From NCBI RefSeq assembly GCF_002198715.1, contig NZ_MWLK01000030.1:128112-192111 (forward strand): a DNA stretch of 64,000 bases, written 5' to 3'. Below, piece after piece: positions 7,735-16,706 of the stretch. The translations under genes were made by a program, and so were the position numbers. The notes beneath the pieces are model-generated. The model had not been told where the DNA came from, ran no database searches, and was given only the letters and a program-made list of their open reading frames with translations. The stretch comes from Rhodomicrobium sp. R_RK_3. Its GTDB lineage: Bacteria; Pseudomonadota; Alphaproteobacteria; Rhizobiales; Rhodomicrobiaceae. Each line of letters opens with the position of its first letter. Position 1 is the first letter of the stretch.

Positions 7735-9303
7735 TCACGCATCCTCCCGCTCGGTGTTCAGCACGGTGATGCCGCGGAAGCGCGCGGCGGGCGCGCCATG
7801 CGAGACCGGCGCGAGCTGCATCGGCTGGCCCTTGCCGCAGAAGAAGCTGCCGCCGAGGACATAGGTTGAACTGTCTCCGAGCCCGTCCATCGCATTCCAG
7901 AAGCTGACCGTGCGGCTCTGATAAGCGACGTCGCGCAGCATCGGACCGAGCTTGCCGCCCTTGATCTCGTAAAAGAGCTGGCCGCTGAACTGGAAATTGT
8001 CGCGCTGCTGGTCGATGCTCCAGCTTCCCGCGCCCTTGATGTAGATGCCGCGCTCGATACCGCCGATCAGGTCGTCGATCGAAGTTTTCTGCGGGTTGGG
8101 CTGCAACGAAATGTTCGGCATGCGCTGGATCGGGAAGGCGGCAGGGCTGTCGCAATAGGCGCAGCCGTTGGAGGCGTCGCGGCCGATATATTGCGCCTGC
8201 CCCATCGCCATCTGATAGTTCTTGAAGACGCCGTTCTCGACGATGGGGAATTCCTGCCCCGCCGTGCGTGCCCCGTCATCGTCGAAGCCGACGGTGGCGA
8301 GGCCGCCCTCCTGCGAGCGGTCGGCGATCACGGTCATCAGCGGCGAGCCGATCTGCAGCTTGCCGAGCTTGTCCGGCGTGATGAAAGATGTGCCGGCGAA
8401 ATCCGCCTCCCAGCCCAGCGCCCGGTCGAGCTCGGTCGAATGGCCGATGGATTCATGGATGGTCAGGAAGAGATTGGTCGGGTCGATGACCAGATCGTAG
8501 GCGCCCGGCGCGACGCTTTTCGCCGCCAGCTTCTCGCGCACTTCGGCGCCGGCCAGCGCCGCCTCGGCGACGAGGTCGCAGCTCTCGACATAGTCCCAGC
8601 CGGCGCCGCGCGGTGCGGCAAGGCTGTCGCGGGTCACGAACTTGCCGGTGTCCTTGTTGGTCGCGGTGGCGGTGAAGCCGGGCGAGGTGCGCAGCCGGTT
8701 CTGGAAGATGGCGCTGCCGCGCGTGCTGGCGAAGAAGCGCTGCTCGCGCACGGTGTGCAGCGTCGCGCTGCAGAAATCGGCGCCGCTCCGCATCGCGGCG
8801 GCGTTGACGGCAAGGAGATGCGCCGCCTTCACATCGGTCGCGATTTGCAGCGGATCGGTTTTCAGCGGCATGATCCAGTCTTCGCGATAGGCGGGCAGGT
8901 CCTCGATCACGATCGGCGCGCCCTGGATGCGGGCGCTGGCGCGGGCATTCTCGACCGCGCGGGCGACCATCCGCTCGACCTCGGCCTCGGCGAGCGTGCT
9001 GCTGCCGGCGAAGCCCCAGCTTCCGTTCATCAGCACCCGGACGCCGAAGCCGACTTCCAGCGCATATTGCACGGCCTGCAGCTTATCCTCGCGGGCATAG
9101 AAGAATTCGGTCTGATTGCAGCCGACCCGGATATCCGCATAGCCCGCCCCGGCGATGCGGGCGAGCCGCAAGGCGGTGTCGGCGAGCTCGGTGCAGGCGG
9201 CGCGGTCGAAGCCGGCGGCGAGGTCGGCGGCCTGATGCGGGCTGGTGAGACGATGGGTGGCGCGAAGCGCGGGGCGCGTCCCGCACTGATGCTGCAAATG
9301 CAT
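7735..9303 (-). CDS. tldD: TldD-type zinc metallopeptidase
   Basis: This 522-residue protein carries the TldD active-site motif H283-E284-S-I-G-H288 followed by STELD, the zinc-binding HExxxH of the family, plus the conserved FAGTSF and the C-terminal Cys region (GGSFFCGKGQP). It is slightly longer than E. coli TldD (481 residues) because of about 30 extra N-terminal residues. ATG 9303 is chosen because GGGGG lies about 6 bases upstream, and the further upstream frame has no better signal. It would form the catalytic half of a heterodimer with the overlapping PmbA-type product. Confidence 0.88.
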   Translation of the reverse strand: MHLQHQCGTRPALRATHRLTSPHQAADLAAGFDRAACTELADTALRLARIAGAGYADIRVGCNQTEFFYAREDKLQAVQYALEVGFGVRVLMNGSWGFAGSSTLAEAEVERMVARAVENARASARIQGAPIVIEDLPAYREDWIMPLKTDPLQIATDVKAAHLLAVNAAAMRSGADFCSATLHTVREQRFFASTRGSAIFQNRLRTSPGFTATATNKDTGKFVTRDSLAAPRGAGWDYVESCDLVAEAALAGAEVREKLAAKSVAPGAYDLVIDPTNLFLTIHESIGHSTELDRALGWEADFAGTSFITPDKLGKLQIGSPLMTVIADRSQEGGLATVGFDDDGARTAGQEFPIVENGVFKNYQMAMGQAQYIGRDASNGCAYCDSPAAFPIQRMPNISLQPNPQKTSIDDLIGGIERGIYIKGAGSWSIDQQRDNFQFSGQLFYEIKGGKLGPMLRDVAYQSRTVSFWNAMDGLGDSSTYVLGGSFFCGKGQPMQLAPVSHGAPAARFRGITVLNTEREDA

Positions 9304-9420
9304 GATGACCCCCGATGGGATGAGGCGCAATCCGGCAGGGTAGCACGAGACAGAGCCGATGCCGAGAGAGGCAGGCCGGAGGGGAAATCAGGTCGGGCGC
9401 GGCGGGGCCGGGCAGTCGCC

Positions 9421-11781
9421 CTAAGCCGCCCCCGAGCGCACGGATACCGCCAGCAAGGCGGCGAACTGGTCCGGCGGCAGTGCCCGGCTGAAATAATGGC
9501 CTTGCCCCTCGTCGCAATGATGCGCGGCCAGGAAGGCGACCTCCTCCTTCGTCTCCACCCCTTCCGCGATCACCTTGAGGTGCAGGCCGCGCGCCATCTC
9601 GATCACCGCGGCGACAATCGCCGTGTTGTCGCCGGCGGTACTGATCTGGCGGACGAAGGACTGGTCGATCTTGAGCGCGTCGACAGGAAACTTGCGCAGA
9701 TAGCTGAGGCTGGAATAGCCGGTGCCGAAATCGTCCACCGTCACCCTGATGCCGCGCTTGCGCAGCATTTGCAGGATCGCCACGGCAACATCCGCCCGTT
9801 TCATCAGCACGCTCTCGGTCAGTTCCAACTCGAGCGAGCGGGGATCGAGGCCGGTTTTCGCCAGCACGTCAAACACGCCTTCCAGAAAATTGGGATCCTC
9901 GAATTCCATCGCCGAGACGTTGACGGCCATCATCGTCGGCGGCAGGCCGGCATCGAGCCACGCCTTGGCCTGCGAGCACGCCTCGCGCAGGATCCAGGCC
10001 CCGATCTGCTGGATCAGGCCGCAATCCTCGGCGACCGGGATGAATTGCGCCGGCGGCACCGCGCCGCGCGTCGGGTGGTTCCAGCGGATCAGCGCCTCGG
10101 CGCCGGTCACCAGCCCGGTCGTCAGATTGAATTTCGGCTGGTAGTCCACGGAGAATTCATTGCGCTCTAGGGCCCGCCGCAGGCCCTCCTGCATGGATTG
10201 CCGTTCCACCGCCTGCACGTTCATCACCGGCTTGAAAAAACAGTAGGACTTGCGCCCGCTTTCCTTGGCCCGGTACATGGCGGTGTCGGCGTTCTTGATC
10301 AGCGCTTCGGCGTCCTGACCGTCATCGGGATAGATGCTGATGCCGATGCTGGTGGTCACGTGCAGGTCGTGCTGGTCGTCGATCGAATGAGACTTGGACA
10401 CGGCCACCAGCATCCGCTTCGCGGTTTGGGTGATGGTCTCCAATTGCTTCACTTCGGGCAGGAGCACGACGAACTCGTCGCCGCCCTGCCGGCTGACCGT
10501 GTCCGAGCTGCGAACGCATCCGATCAGCCGGTTGGCCACGGATTGCAGCAGCTTGTCGCCCATCGGATGGCCGAGGCTGTCGTTGATATGCTTGAAGCCG
10601 TCGAGATCGAGGAACAGCACGGCGACGTGATTCATATGGCGCGGGGCGAGGGCGATGGCCTGCTTGATGCGGTCGTTCAGCAGCATCCGGTTGGGCAGTC
10701 CGGTCAGGAAATCATGCTCGGCCGAATGGGCGATCTGGAGGGCCATGGCGCGGGAGGCGGTGACATCGCGGAACACCATCACGGCGCCGGTCGGGTTGCC
10801 GTCGCGGTCATGGATGGGGGCAACCGAATCCTCGATGGGAATATCCTGCCCGTCGCGGCGGATGAGGATGCAATTGGCCGGCAGATGCGCGTTGTGGTTC
10901 AGCCGCACCGCCATCTCCATCGGATCGGCGATGGTCTCACGCCCGGAGCCCTCGATGATCTTCAGCACCTCGCCCATCGGCCGGCCGGCGGCCTCCTGCC
11001 AGCTCCAGCCGCTCATCCGCTCCGCGACGGCGTTGAGATAGGTGAGGTTGCCGGAAATGTCGGTGCAGGCGACGGCGTCGCCGATGCTGGCGAGCGTGAC
11101 CTCGGCGCGCTCCTTTTCCGCGAACAGCGCCTCCTCGGCGCGGTGGCGCTCGGCATTGTCGCGCAACACCCGCCAGCCGGCGCCGGCCGTGATCAGCAGG
11201 CCGAGACCGGTGCCGAGGCCGAGCACGATGTTCGACCACAGCGAATGTCGCCGCGCATCGGCGGTTCGCAGCGCCAAGAGCCGCAATTCTTCGCCCCGGA
11301 ACTGGTCGAGCGCATCCTGATAGGCCGCCGAGACCTGCCGTGTCGGTCCCGTCCGGACGGATTCCATGGCGGCGTCGATCCCGCTTTCATTGCGCAGCGC
11401 AATGATCGATTTTCCCCGTTCTATTCTCGAGGACGACAATTGCTGGAGCAGCGGCAGCCTCGATTGCTGAAGCGGGTTGTCCTTGGTCAGGTTGCCGATG
11501 ATGGGCATGAGCCGGCGAATATTGACGTCGGCGGCACGGTAGGCGTCGAGATCGATATCCTCGCCGGTGATGACGAAGCGGCGCACGCTCGATGAGATCG
11601 CCTCCATGCTGAAGGACAAATCCTGCAGTCTCGCCAGGACTTCCTGCGTGTGCTGCACCCAGCGGTCGCTGGCATGGGAAGCGATCGTGCTGCGATAGGA
11701 AAGCGCGCCCACGACCAGCAGCATTATCATGGCCGCGCCGAAGGCGAGTTGCACGGTCCGGTCGGGACGGGCTGCGCTCAT
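9421..11781 (-). CDS. CHASE3-PAS-GGDEF-EAL cyclic-di-GMP signalling protein
   Basis: This membrane protein of about 786 residues has TM1 at about 10-28, a periplasmic CHASE3-like domain (about 35-180), TM2 at about 190-210, and a PAS domain (about 235-355, ending FRDVTASRAMAL). A GGDEF domain follows with an intact GGDEF motif (RQGGDEFVVLL), then an EAL domain with intact TGAEALIRW and DDFGTGYSS. Both synthase and phosphodiesterase sites look competent, so the net activity cannot be predicted. ATG 11781 is used; a TTG 45 bases upstream (11826) keeps the frame open. The gene appears monocistronic. Confidence 0.88.
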   Translation of the reverse strand: MSAARPDRTVQLAFGAAMIMLLVVGALSYRSTIASHASDRWVQHTQEVLARLQDLSFSMEAISSSVRRFVITGEDIDLDAYRAADVNIRRLMPIIGNLTKDNPLQQSRLPLLQQLSSSRIERGKSIIALRNESGIDAAMESVRTGPTRQVSAAYQDALDQFRGEELRLLALRTADARRHSLWSNIVLGLGTGLGLLITAGAGWRVLRDNAERHRAEEALFAEKERAEVTLASIGDAVACTDISGNLTYLNAVAERMSGWSWQEAAGRPMGEVLKIIEGSGRETIADPMEMAVRLNHNAHLPANCILIRRDGQDIPIEDSVAPIHDRDGNPTGAVMVFRDVTASRAMALQIAHSAEHDFLTGLPNRMLLNDRIKQAIALAPRHMNHVAVLFLDLDGFKHINDSLGHPMGDKLLQSVANRLIGCVRSSDTVSRQGGDEFVVLLPEVKQLETITQTAKRMLVAVSKSHSIDDQHDLHVTTSIGISIYPDDGQDAEALIKNADTAMYRAKESGRKSYCFFKPVMNVQAVERQSMQEGLRRALERNEFSVDYQPKFNLTTGLVTGAEALIRWNHPTRGAVPPAQFIPVAEDCGLIQQIGAWILREACSQAKAWLDAGLPPTMMAVNVSAMEFEDPNFLEGVFDVLAKTGLDPRSLELELTESVLMKRADVAVAILQMLRKRGIRVTVDDFGTGYSSLSYLRKFPVDALKIDQSFVRQISTAGDNTAIVAAVIEMARGLHLKVIAEGVETKEEVAFLAAHHCDEGQGHYFSRALPPDQFAALLAVSVRSGAA

Positions 11782-12020
11782 GGCGCTGCCGGCAGGGCGG
11801 CCGAGGCTACCCGGCGCGTCTGCCAATAGGCGTCTGCGCTGCGGTCATGATGCGGGCGCGGGGCGGTGGCCGAAGCATAACTCATGGCGTCTCCTCAGGA
11901 GACCAGCCAAGTCGGCCCCTGTGATAACATGTTAACCGCACAGCTTATACCGCGCCGGGTTAATAAGGTGTAAGCAGGATTTATTGCGCGTAATGCGTGT
12001 GGGCGCGGGGTGGGATTGCC

Positions 12021-12218
12021 TCAGGCGGCCGGCGCGATGGTGAGGCCCTGGACCCGATGCCGCCCGATCAGCCGCACGTTCCGGACGCTTTCGCCCTCGA
12101 CGAATCCGGCCAGGAACGCCGCTCCGCTCTCCTGTGGAGGCTCCGGCCATCCTACGTCGACGCGCGCAATCGCGGCAATGGCGGCGCCTGCGGCACCTCG
12201 GAAGCAGCCGCCGGAAAT
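12021..12218 (-). other. Coding-like open frame directly after the metallophosphoesterase stop
   Basis: In the same frame as the metallophosphoesterase, immediately after its TGA (12219-12221), 65 sense codons run to a second TGA at 12021-12023. The second half (VGWPEPP, AAFLAGFVEGESVRNVRLIG, LTIAPAA) has the strongly G/C-ending codon pattern of real genes here. No ATG, GTG or TTG starts it in frame. It may be a small protein with an unusual start, a decayed gene, or a read-through extension. I do not recognise the family. Confidence 0.3.
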
Positions 12219-13130
12219 TCAGAGCAACAATTCCTGCCGCACCTCCTCGACGCGGCCGTCCAGGTCGAAAACGCGGGAGCGCATGGCAAGCTGCCAGCCG
12301 CCATTGCCGCCCCGGCCGATGCCGAACAGATTATAGGCGGCGCGCTTGGCCGGCTGTTCGCTGGCCAGCGAGGCCGACGGCGCGCCGACGATCGGCACCA
12401 TGCCCGTCGCCGCCCCGAGGCTGGCGATCATGGCGCGGTGATTATGACCGTGCAGCACCAGCTCCGCGCCGTGGCGCGCGAGCACATCGCGGAAGGCTGA
12501 GGCATCGTGCAAGCCGCGCTGCCAGCTCGTCATACCGGGCAAGGGCGGGTGGTGGATCAGCACCACGCGGCAGAAATTCTCCGCTCCCAGCGCGTCGAGG
12601 ATCGGCCCGACCTCGGCGATCTGCCGCCGTCCGAGCCAGCCCGAGGCCATGCCCGGAAATGTCGGCCGGGCGGAGGAGAGGCCGATCAGCGCGATCTCGC
12701 CGAAAAGCTGCACGAAGGGGAAGGCGCTGCCGCTCGGGCTGGCGAACCGGGCGGCCGCGGCATTCGGCAGCATATAGGGCTGCCAATGGCGCACGCCCGG
12801 ATTGCGCAGGAACGGCACATAGGCGTCGTGATTGCCTGGGATGACGGTGATGGCTTTCGGGCCGCCGATGCCGAGCCCGTCCAGCCAGGCCCGCGCTTGC
12901 CGGAATTCCTCGGGCAGCGCGATGTTCACCAGATCGCCGGTCATGGCGACATGGTCGGGCTTTTGCGCGATCAGATCGGCCATCAGCCGGTCGAGCACGT
13001 CGCGGCGGTGCTGGTGGCGGCGGCGCTGCCAGTTGACATAGCCGAAGGCGCGCTTGCTCATCAGCTCGTGCAGCGCGGGAGCCGGCAGGGGCGCGAGATG
13101 GATGTCGGAAAGATGGGCGAGCGTGAACAT
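12219..13130 (-). CDS. Calcineurin-like metallophosphoesterase
   Basis: This 303-residue protein has all five metal-site motifs of the calcineurin-like phosphoesterase superfamily in order: SDIHL (residues 8-12), TGDLVN, PGNHD, IHHPPL and LHGHNH. It lacks a signal peptide, so it should be cytoplasmic. Related proteins are CpdA-like 3',5'-cAMP or other phosphodiesterases; the substrate is not decidable. Its ATG at 13130 lies about 105 bases from the divergent Nudix gene, so the two probably share a promoter region. The frame continues open after the stop (see the entry at 12021). Confidence 0.88.
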   Translation of the reverse strand: MFTLAHLSDIHLAPLPAPALHELMSKRAFGYVNWQRRRHQHRRDVLDRLMADLIAQKPDHVAMTGDLVNIALPEEFRQARAWLDGLGIGGPKAITVIPGNHDAYVPFLRNPGVRHWQPYMLPNAAAARFASPSGSAFPFVQLFGEIALIGLSSARPTFPGMASGWLGRRQIAEVGPILDALGAENFCRVVLIHHPPLPGMTSWQRGLHDASAFRDVLARHGAELVLHGHNHRAMIASLGAATGMVPIVGAPSASLASEQPAKRAAYNLFGIGRGGNGGWQLAMRSRVFDLDGRVEEVRQELLL

Positions 13131-13236
13131 GGGGCGGGGCCGGGGAGGAAATTAATGCCGCCGTCTGTTTAGCAAATCAGTTAAGCCTCACAACAGCCTA
13201 AAAGGGCGACTAAGCGCGAACAGGGACGGGGGGCGG

Positions 13237-13695
13237 ATGAAACGACGCGTATTGCAGACAGTGCTGTTTCCCTATTGGCGGCTGACGCGCGGCATGACCT
13301 TCGGCGTTCAGGCCGTGATCACGCGCGGCGGCAGCGAGGTTCTGCTGATCCGCCACGGCTACCGGCCCGGTTGGCATTTCCCCGGTGGCGGCGTCGAATG
13401 GCGCGAGACGCTGCTCGCCGCGCTCGCCCGCGAGGTCGAGGAAGAGACCGGCGTCGTGGTGCGCGGACAGCCGCGTCTGCACGGCGTCTTCGCCAATTTC
13501 CAGACCGCGCCGAGCGACCATGTCGCGCTTTACGTGGTCGAGGATTGGGAACAGCCGCGCATCCCGGCGCCCAATATGGAAATCCAGGAGCAGCGCTTCT
13601 TCCCGCTGACCGAGCTGCCCGCCGAGATCGTGCGGGGCGCAAAGCGGCGCATTGCGGAGATCTTTGGCGGCCAGCCGATCGGGCAGCATTGGTAA
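13237..13695 (+). CDS. Nudix hydrolase
   Basis: This 152-residue single-domain protein has a complete Nudix box, G-x5-E-x7-R-E-V-E-E-E-T-G, at about residues 50-72 (GGGVEWRETL, AREVEEETGV), which supplies the Mg2+-binding glutamates. It resembles the NUDIX group acting on nucleoside diphosphate derivatives; the specific substrate is unknown. The short N-terminus (MKRRVLQTVLFPYWRLTRG) is amphipathic and could touch the membrane. It precedes exonuclease III by 74 bases, and the two could share a transcript. Confidence 0.87.
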   Translation: MKRRVLQTVLFPYWRLTRGMTFGVQAVITRGGSEVLLIRHGYRPGWHFPGGGVEWRETLLAALAREVEEETGVVVRGQPRLHGVFANFQTAPSDHVALYVVEDWEQPRIPAPNMEIQEQRFFPLTELPAEIVRGAKRRIAEIFGGQPIGQHW

Positions 13696-13769
13696 GAAGA
13701 AAAAGAGGCTTCATCGAATCCCGCGCCCGCGCTAAATCTCGGCGTCAGGCACTCAGCGATCGGCGGCCC

Positions 13770-14579
13770 ATGAAACTCAGATTGGCGACTTGGAACATCA
13801 ATTCGGTGCGGCTGCGCATCGGACTGGTCGAGCGTTTCGTGAAGACCTTCCAGCCCGACGTGCTCTGCCTGCAGGAGATCAAATGCGTCGACGAGCTGTT
13901 CCCTTATGATGCGGTCAAGGCGCTCGGCTATCCGCATATCCAGGTGAAGGGGCAGGCCGGCTATCACGGCGTCGCCACGCTGTCGCGCCTGCCGCTGGAG
14001 CCGAAGGGCACCGAGAATTTCTGCGGCAGCGGCGAGGCGCGGCATATCGCGGTGGCGCTCGGCGGGCAGCGGGTTATCATCCATAATCTCTACATCCCCG
14101 CCGGCGGCGACATTCCCGACCCGCAACTCAATCCGAAATTCGGCCAGAAGTTGGCCTATATTCGCACGCTTACCGAGTGGTTCGCCGATGGCGGCGCGGC
14201 GGATACGAGCTGCCAGCATGTGATGGTCGGCGATTTCAACGTCGCCCCGCTCGAGCACGATGTCTGGTCGCACAAGCAATTGCTGAAAGTGGTCAGCCAT
14301 ACGCCGGTCGAGGTCGAGCACCTGACCCGGCTGAAGGCGTCCGCGAACTGGGTCGACGTCATGCGCAAATATGTGCCGGAGGACCAGAAGCTTTACACCT
14401 GGTGGAGCTACCGCGCCCGCGACTGGCGCGCCTCCAATAAGGGCCGCCGCCTCGACCATATCTGGACGACGCCCGGCCTCGAAGGCGCGGCCCGGTCCGT
14501 CACCGTCGTCGAGGAAGCCCGCGGCTGGGAGCAGCCCTCGGACCACGTGCCGGTGATCGCGGAATTCGAATTGAATTAG
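13770..14579 (+). CDS. xth: Exodeoxyribonuclease III (AP endonuclease)
   Basis: This 269-residue protein is a full-length ExoIII-family enzyme: LATWNINSVR at residues 4-13, LQEIK (metal-binding Glu), YHGVATLSR, HNLYIPAGGD, GDFNVAP, WVDVMR, YTWWSYR, RLDHIW and the catalytic SDHVPV near the C-terminus. It removes 3' blocks and incises abasic sites in base-excision repair. ATG 13770 gives the canonical N-terminus; the frame is open much further upstream only because it is antiparallel to nothing and shadows the Nudix gene. It is possibly co-transcribed with the Nudix hydrolase, a pairing consistent with nucleotide-pool and DNA repair roles. Confidence 0.93.
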   Translation: MKLRLATWNINSVRLRIGLVERFVKTFQPDVLCLQEIKCVDELFPYDAVKALGYPHIQVKGQAGYHGVATLSRLPLEPKGTENFCGSGEARHIAVALGGQRVIIHNLYIPAGGDIPDPQLNPKFGQKLAYIRTLTEWFADGGAADTSCQHVMVGDFNVAPLEHDVWSHKQLLKVVSHTPVEVEHLTRLKASANWVDVMRKYVPEDQKLYTWWSYRARDWRASNKGRRLDHIWTTPGLEGAARSVTVVEEARGWEQPSDHVPVIAEFELN

Positions 14580-14689
14580 GCCGGCATCTTCTTTGCTCCC
14601 CGCGAAGCGGTCATCCACTGCGCTGCGTTCAGGGGGCCTTGACGCGCGGCGTGCGCCATCCCATCTCCATCCACATGGATGGTAACAGG

Positions 14690-15118
14690 ATGGCCAAGCC
14701 CATGACCGGCAATGTTCAGGAACTGCGCCCCCGCGCAGAAAGCGAAAAGATCACCATCAATCTCGGCTTCGTCGATCTCGGCCATATCGATCTGCTGGTG
14801 AAGGAGGGGTTCTATTCGAACCGTACCGATTTCATCCGCACCGCTATCCGCAACCAGATCGACCGCCATGGCGACGCGGTCCGGCAAGCTGTAACGCGCA
14901 AGAGCGTCGATCTGGGGCTGCGCCATTTCAGCCGGGCCGATCTCGAGGCTGCACGCGCGGCCGGGCAGATGCTCGACATTCGCGTGCTCGGCCTTGCCAC
15001 CATCGCCGAGGATGTCAGCCCGGAACTCGCCCGCGACAGCATCGCCTCGCTGTCCGTGCTGGGCGCGCTGCATGCCAGCGCCGCCGTGAAATCCGCCCTC
15101 GCGGACCGCATGCAATGA
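14690..15118 (+). CDS. Ribbon-helix-helix (CopG/ParD-like) regulator
   Basis: This protein of about 142 residues has a ribbon-helix-helix domain at about 15-60: the beta strand KITINLGFVDLGHIDLLV, then the helices EGFYSNRTDFIRTAIRNQID. A C-terminal extension (about 60-142) ends in a mixed region of unknown role. The start could be ATG 14690 or 14702; earlier ATG 14675 and TTG 14639 are less likely. It lies 52 bases upstream of the PHB-depolymerase-type esterase in the same direction, so it is probably that gene's operon partner and possible regulator. No toxin gene is adjacent, which argues against a classical toxin-antitoxin pair. Confidence 0.8.
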   Translation: MAKPMTGNVQELRPRAESEKITINLGFVDLGHIDLLVKEGFYSNRTDFIRTAIRNQIDRHGDAVRQAVTRKSVDLGLRHFSRADLEAARAAGQMLDIRVLGLATIAEDVSPELARDSIASLSVLGALHASAAVKSALADRMQ

Positions 15119-15170
15119 CGGCGAATGCCGTCCGCCCCACGCCCTCAGCCTGAGCACAGGAAGCACACTC

Positions 15171-16358
15171 ATGCCGTTCAAACTTCCCCCGGAAATGGCC
15201 GAGGCCACCCGCCTTACCCGCGCCGGAAAACTCGCCGAGGCGACCGCCGTGCTTCAGCGCCTGCTGCGCGGCGGTACTGCGGCTGAATCCGCTCGGCCGG
15301 GCGCCGGCAAAACCATCGACGCCGAATACGAGGTGATCGATCCGGCCTCCACGCCCGCCGACGCGGCCGCCCGATCGAACGGGCGGCCCCGGACCAAGCC
15401 TGGCAGCGGCCTGCGCGAGACGCTGCGCGGCCTCGCCGCGCGGGCAAAGGCCGCCGCCCTCGATAGGCAGGTCAAGGCGCCCCGGCCCGAGCCCGAGCCG
15501 CTGCCGGAAGGCGCCTCCTTCGTGACCGGCTCGTACACCAATGCGGCGGGGACGCGCGGCTATAAGCTGTTCACCCCGCCGAGGCGGCCGGGTGGCCCGC
15601 CGATGCCGCTCATCGTCATGCTGCATGGCTGCACGCAATCGCCGGATGATTTCGCCGCCGGCACCCAGATGAACGCGCTGGCGGCGGCGGAGGGCTTTCT
15701 CGTCCTCTACCCGGCGCAGCCGACCTTCGCCAATCCGAACAAATGCTGGAACTGGTTCGTCCCCGGCGACCAGCGCCGCGACCTCGGCGAGCCCTCGCTG
15801 ATCGCGGGCATCACGCGCCAGATCATGCGCGAAAATGCCGTCGATCCAAGCCGCGTCTATGTCGCAGGGCTGTCGGCCGGCGGCGCCACGGCGGCGATCA
15901 TGGGCGCGGCCTATCCGGATCTCTTCGCGGCGGTCGGCGTGCATTCCGGGCTGCCCTTCGGAGCGGCGCAAGACCTGCAATCCGCCCTTGCCGCCATGCG
16001 CGACGGCCCGAAAGGGACGCCCATCGGCAACCGTCCCATGCCGACCATCGTTTTCCACGGCGATCAGGACGCCGTCGTCAACCTGCGCAATGGCGATGCC
16101 GTCGCGGCGCAGGCGACGGCGAGTGCGGCCGGCCTGACCCGGACGACGCAGCAAGGCGAGGCGCCGGGCAGCTATGCCTATAACCGCATCATCCAGGCCG
16201 ACGCCTCCGGCCGCGCCATCTGCGAGCAGTGGACGATCCACGGCGCCGGCCATGTCTGGCTCGGCGGCAACCCCTCTGGCACCTACACCGACCCCAAAGG
16301 CCCCGACGCCAGCCGCGAAATGCTACGATTTTTCCTGGAACACCGGCGGGCCGGTTAG
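15171..16358 (+). CDS. PHB depolymerase-type esterase (alpha/beta hydrolase)
   Basis: This 395-residue protein has an N-terminal helical/linker region (about 1-115, with a Pro/Glu-rich stretch at 107-118) and an esterase_PHB domain (about 120-390). It has the oxyanion strand MLHGCTQSPDDFAAGT, the nucleophile elbow GLSAGGA (G-x-S-x-G), the acid DQDAVV and the histidine GAGHVWLGG. No signal peptide is visible, so an intracellular location is likely, in contrast to secreted PHB depolymerases. The family also includes feruloyl/acetylxylan esterases, so the substrate is open. It follows the ribbon-helix-helix gene. Confidence 0.87.
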   Translation: MPFKLPPEMAEATRLTRAGKLAEATAVLQRLLRGGTAAESARPGAGKTIDAEYEVIDPASTPADAAARSNGRPRTKPGSGLRETLRGLAARAKAAALDRQVKAPRPEPEPLPEGASFVTGSYTNAAGTRGYKLFTPPRRPGGPPMPLIVMLHGCTQSPDDFAAGTQMNALAAAEGFLVLYPAQPTFANPNKCWNWFVPGDQRRDLGEPSLIAGITRQIMRENAVDPSRVYVAGLSAGGATAAIMGAAYPDLFAAVGVHSGLPFGAAQDLQSALAAMRDGPKGTPIGNRPMPTIVFHGDQDAVVNLRNGDAVAAQATASAAGLTRTTQQGEAPGSYAYNRIIQADASGRAICEQWTIHGAGHVWLGGNPSGTYTDPKGPDASREMLRFFLEHRRAG

Positions 16359-16390
16359 AGCGGGACGAGTTCGTTAGACGGAGCTCTCAT

Positions 16391-16493
16391 CGTCCGCACC
16401 GCGAGGCGGTGAGCTGGAACCCACCTGCCGATCCGCGGGCGCCGCGGCAAGCGGGGATGCGAGTACGCCCCGGCTCCAAAGGCCGGGGCGACG
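16391..16493 (+). repeat. Dispersed palindromic repeat, copy 1
   Basis: This segment runs from CGTCC to GGGGCGACGG, with interior landmarks CCGCGAGGCGGTGAGC, GATCCGCGGGCGC, GCGAGTACGCCCCGGCT and AAGGCCGGGGCGACGG. It is the same family as the elements at 29819, 35394, 38826 and the array at 48129; all lie in the same orientation between genes. The ends pair (CGTC...GACG), so the transcript would fold into long imperfect stems. Confidence 0.75.
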
Positions 16494-16620
16494 GCGTTTG
16501 GAGCTAGCCCTGCGGCGCGGGGCAGAGGCCGAGCGCGCGGTTGAAGTGGTCCTGCGGGTCGCTGAGGGGCGGGTCAAGGCGAGCGCCGCAAAGCCCCATC
16601 ACCCACCCGCCTTTGGCTAA

Positions 16621-16641
16621 CCTCTCCCTCAAGGGGAGAGG
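16621..16641. repeat. Short palindromic repeat CCTCTCCC-TCAAG-GGGAGAGG
   Basis: A perfect 8-bp stem with a five-base loop lies in the gap between the convergent esterase and hybrid kinase genes. The wider context (ACCCGCCTTTGGCTAA before, GGGTGAGGGG after) looks like a REP-type element rather than a terminator, as no T tract follows. It may nevertheless act as a transcription or RNA-decay barrier. The rest of 16359-16706 holds only this element and repeat copy 1. Confidence 0.6.
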
Positions 16642-16706
16642 GCGGGCGCGCCGCGACCGGGTGAGGGGAAGCCGCTTGCTCGGACATGCCGGCATGTCTC
16701 GGCCGC

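Noticed and set aside
6398-8155. A 585-codon version of the PmbA-type protein starting within tldD
   Set aside because: The first 140 residues are an out-of-frame reading of tldD; ATG 7732 or GTG 7738, overlapping the tldD stop, is the natural start.
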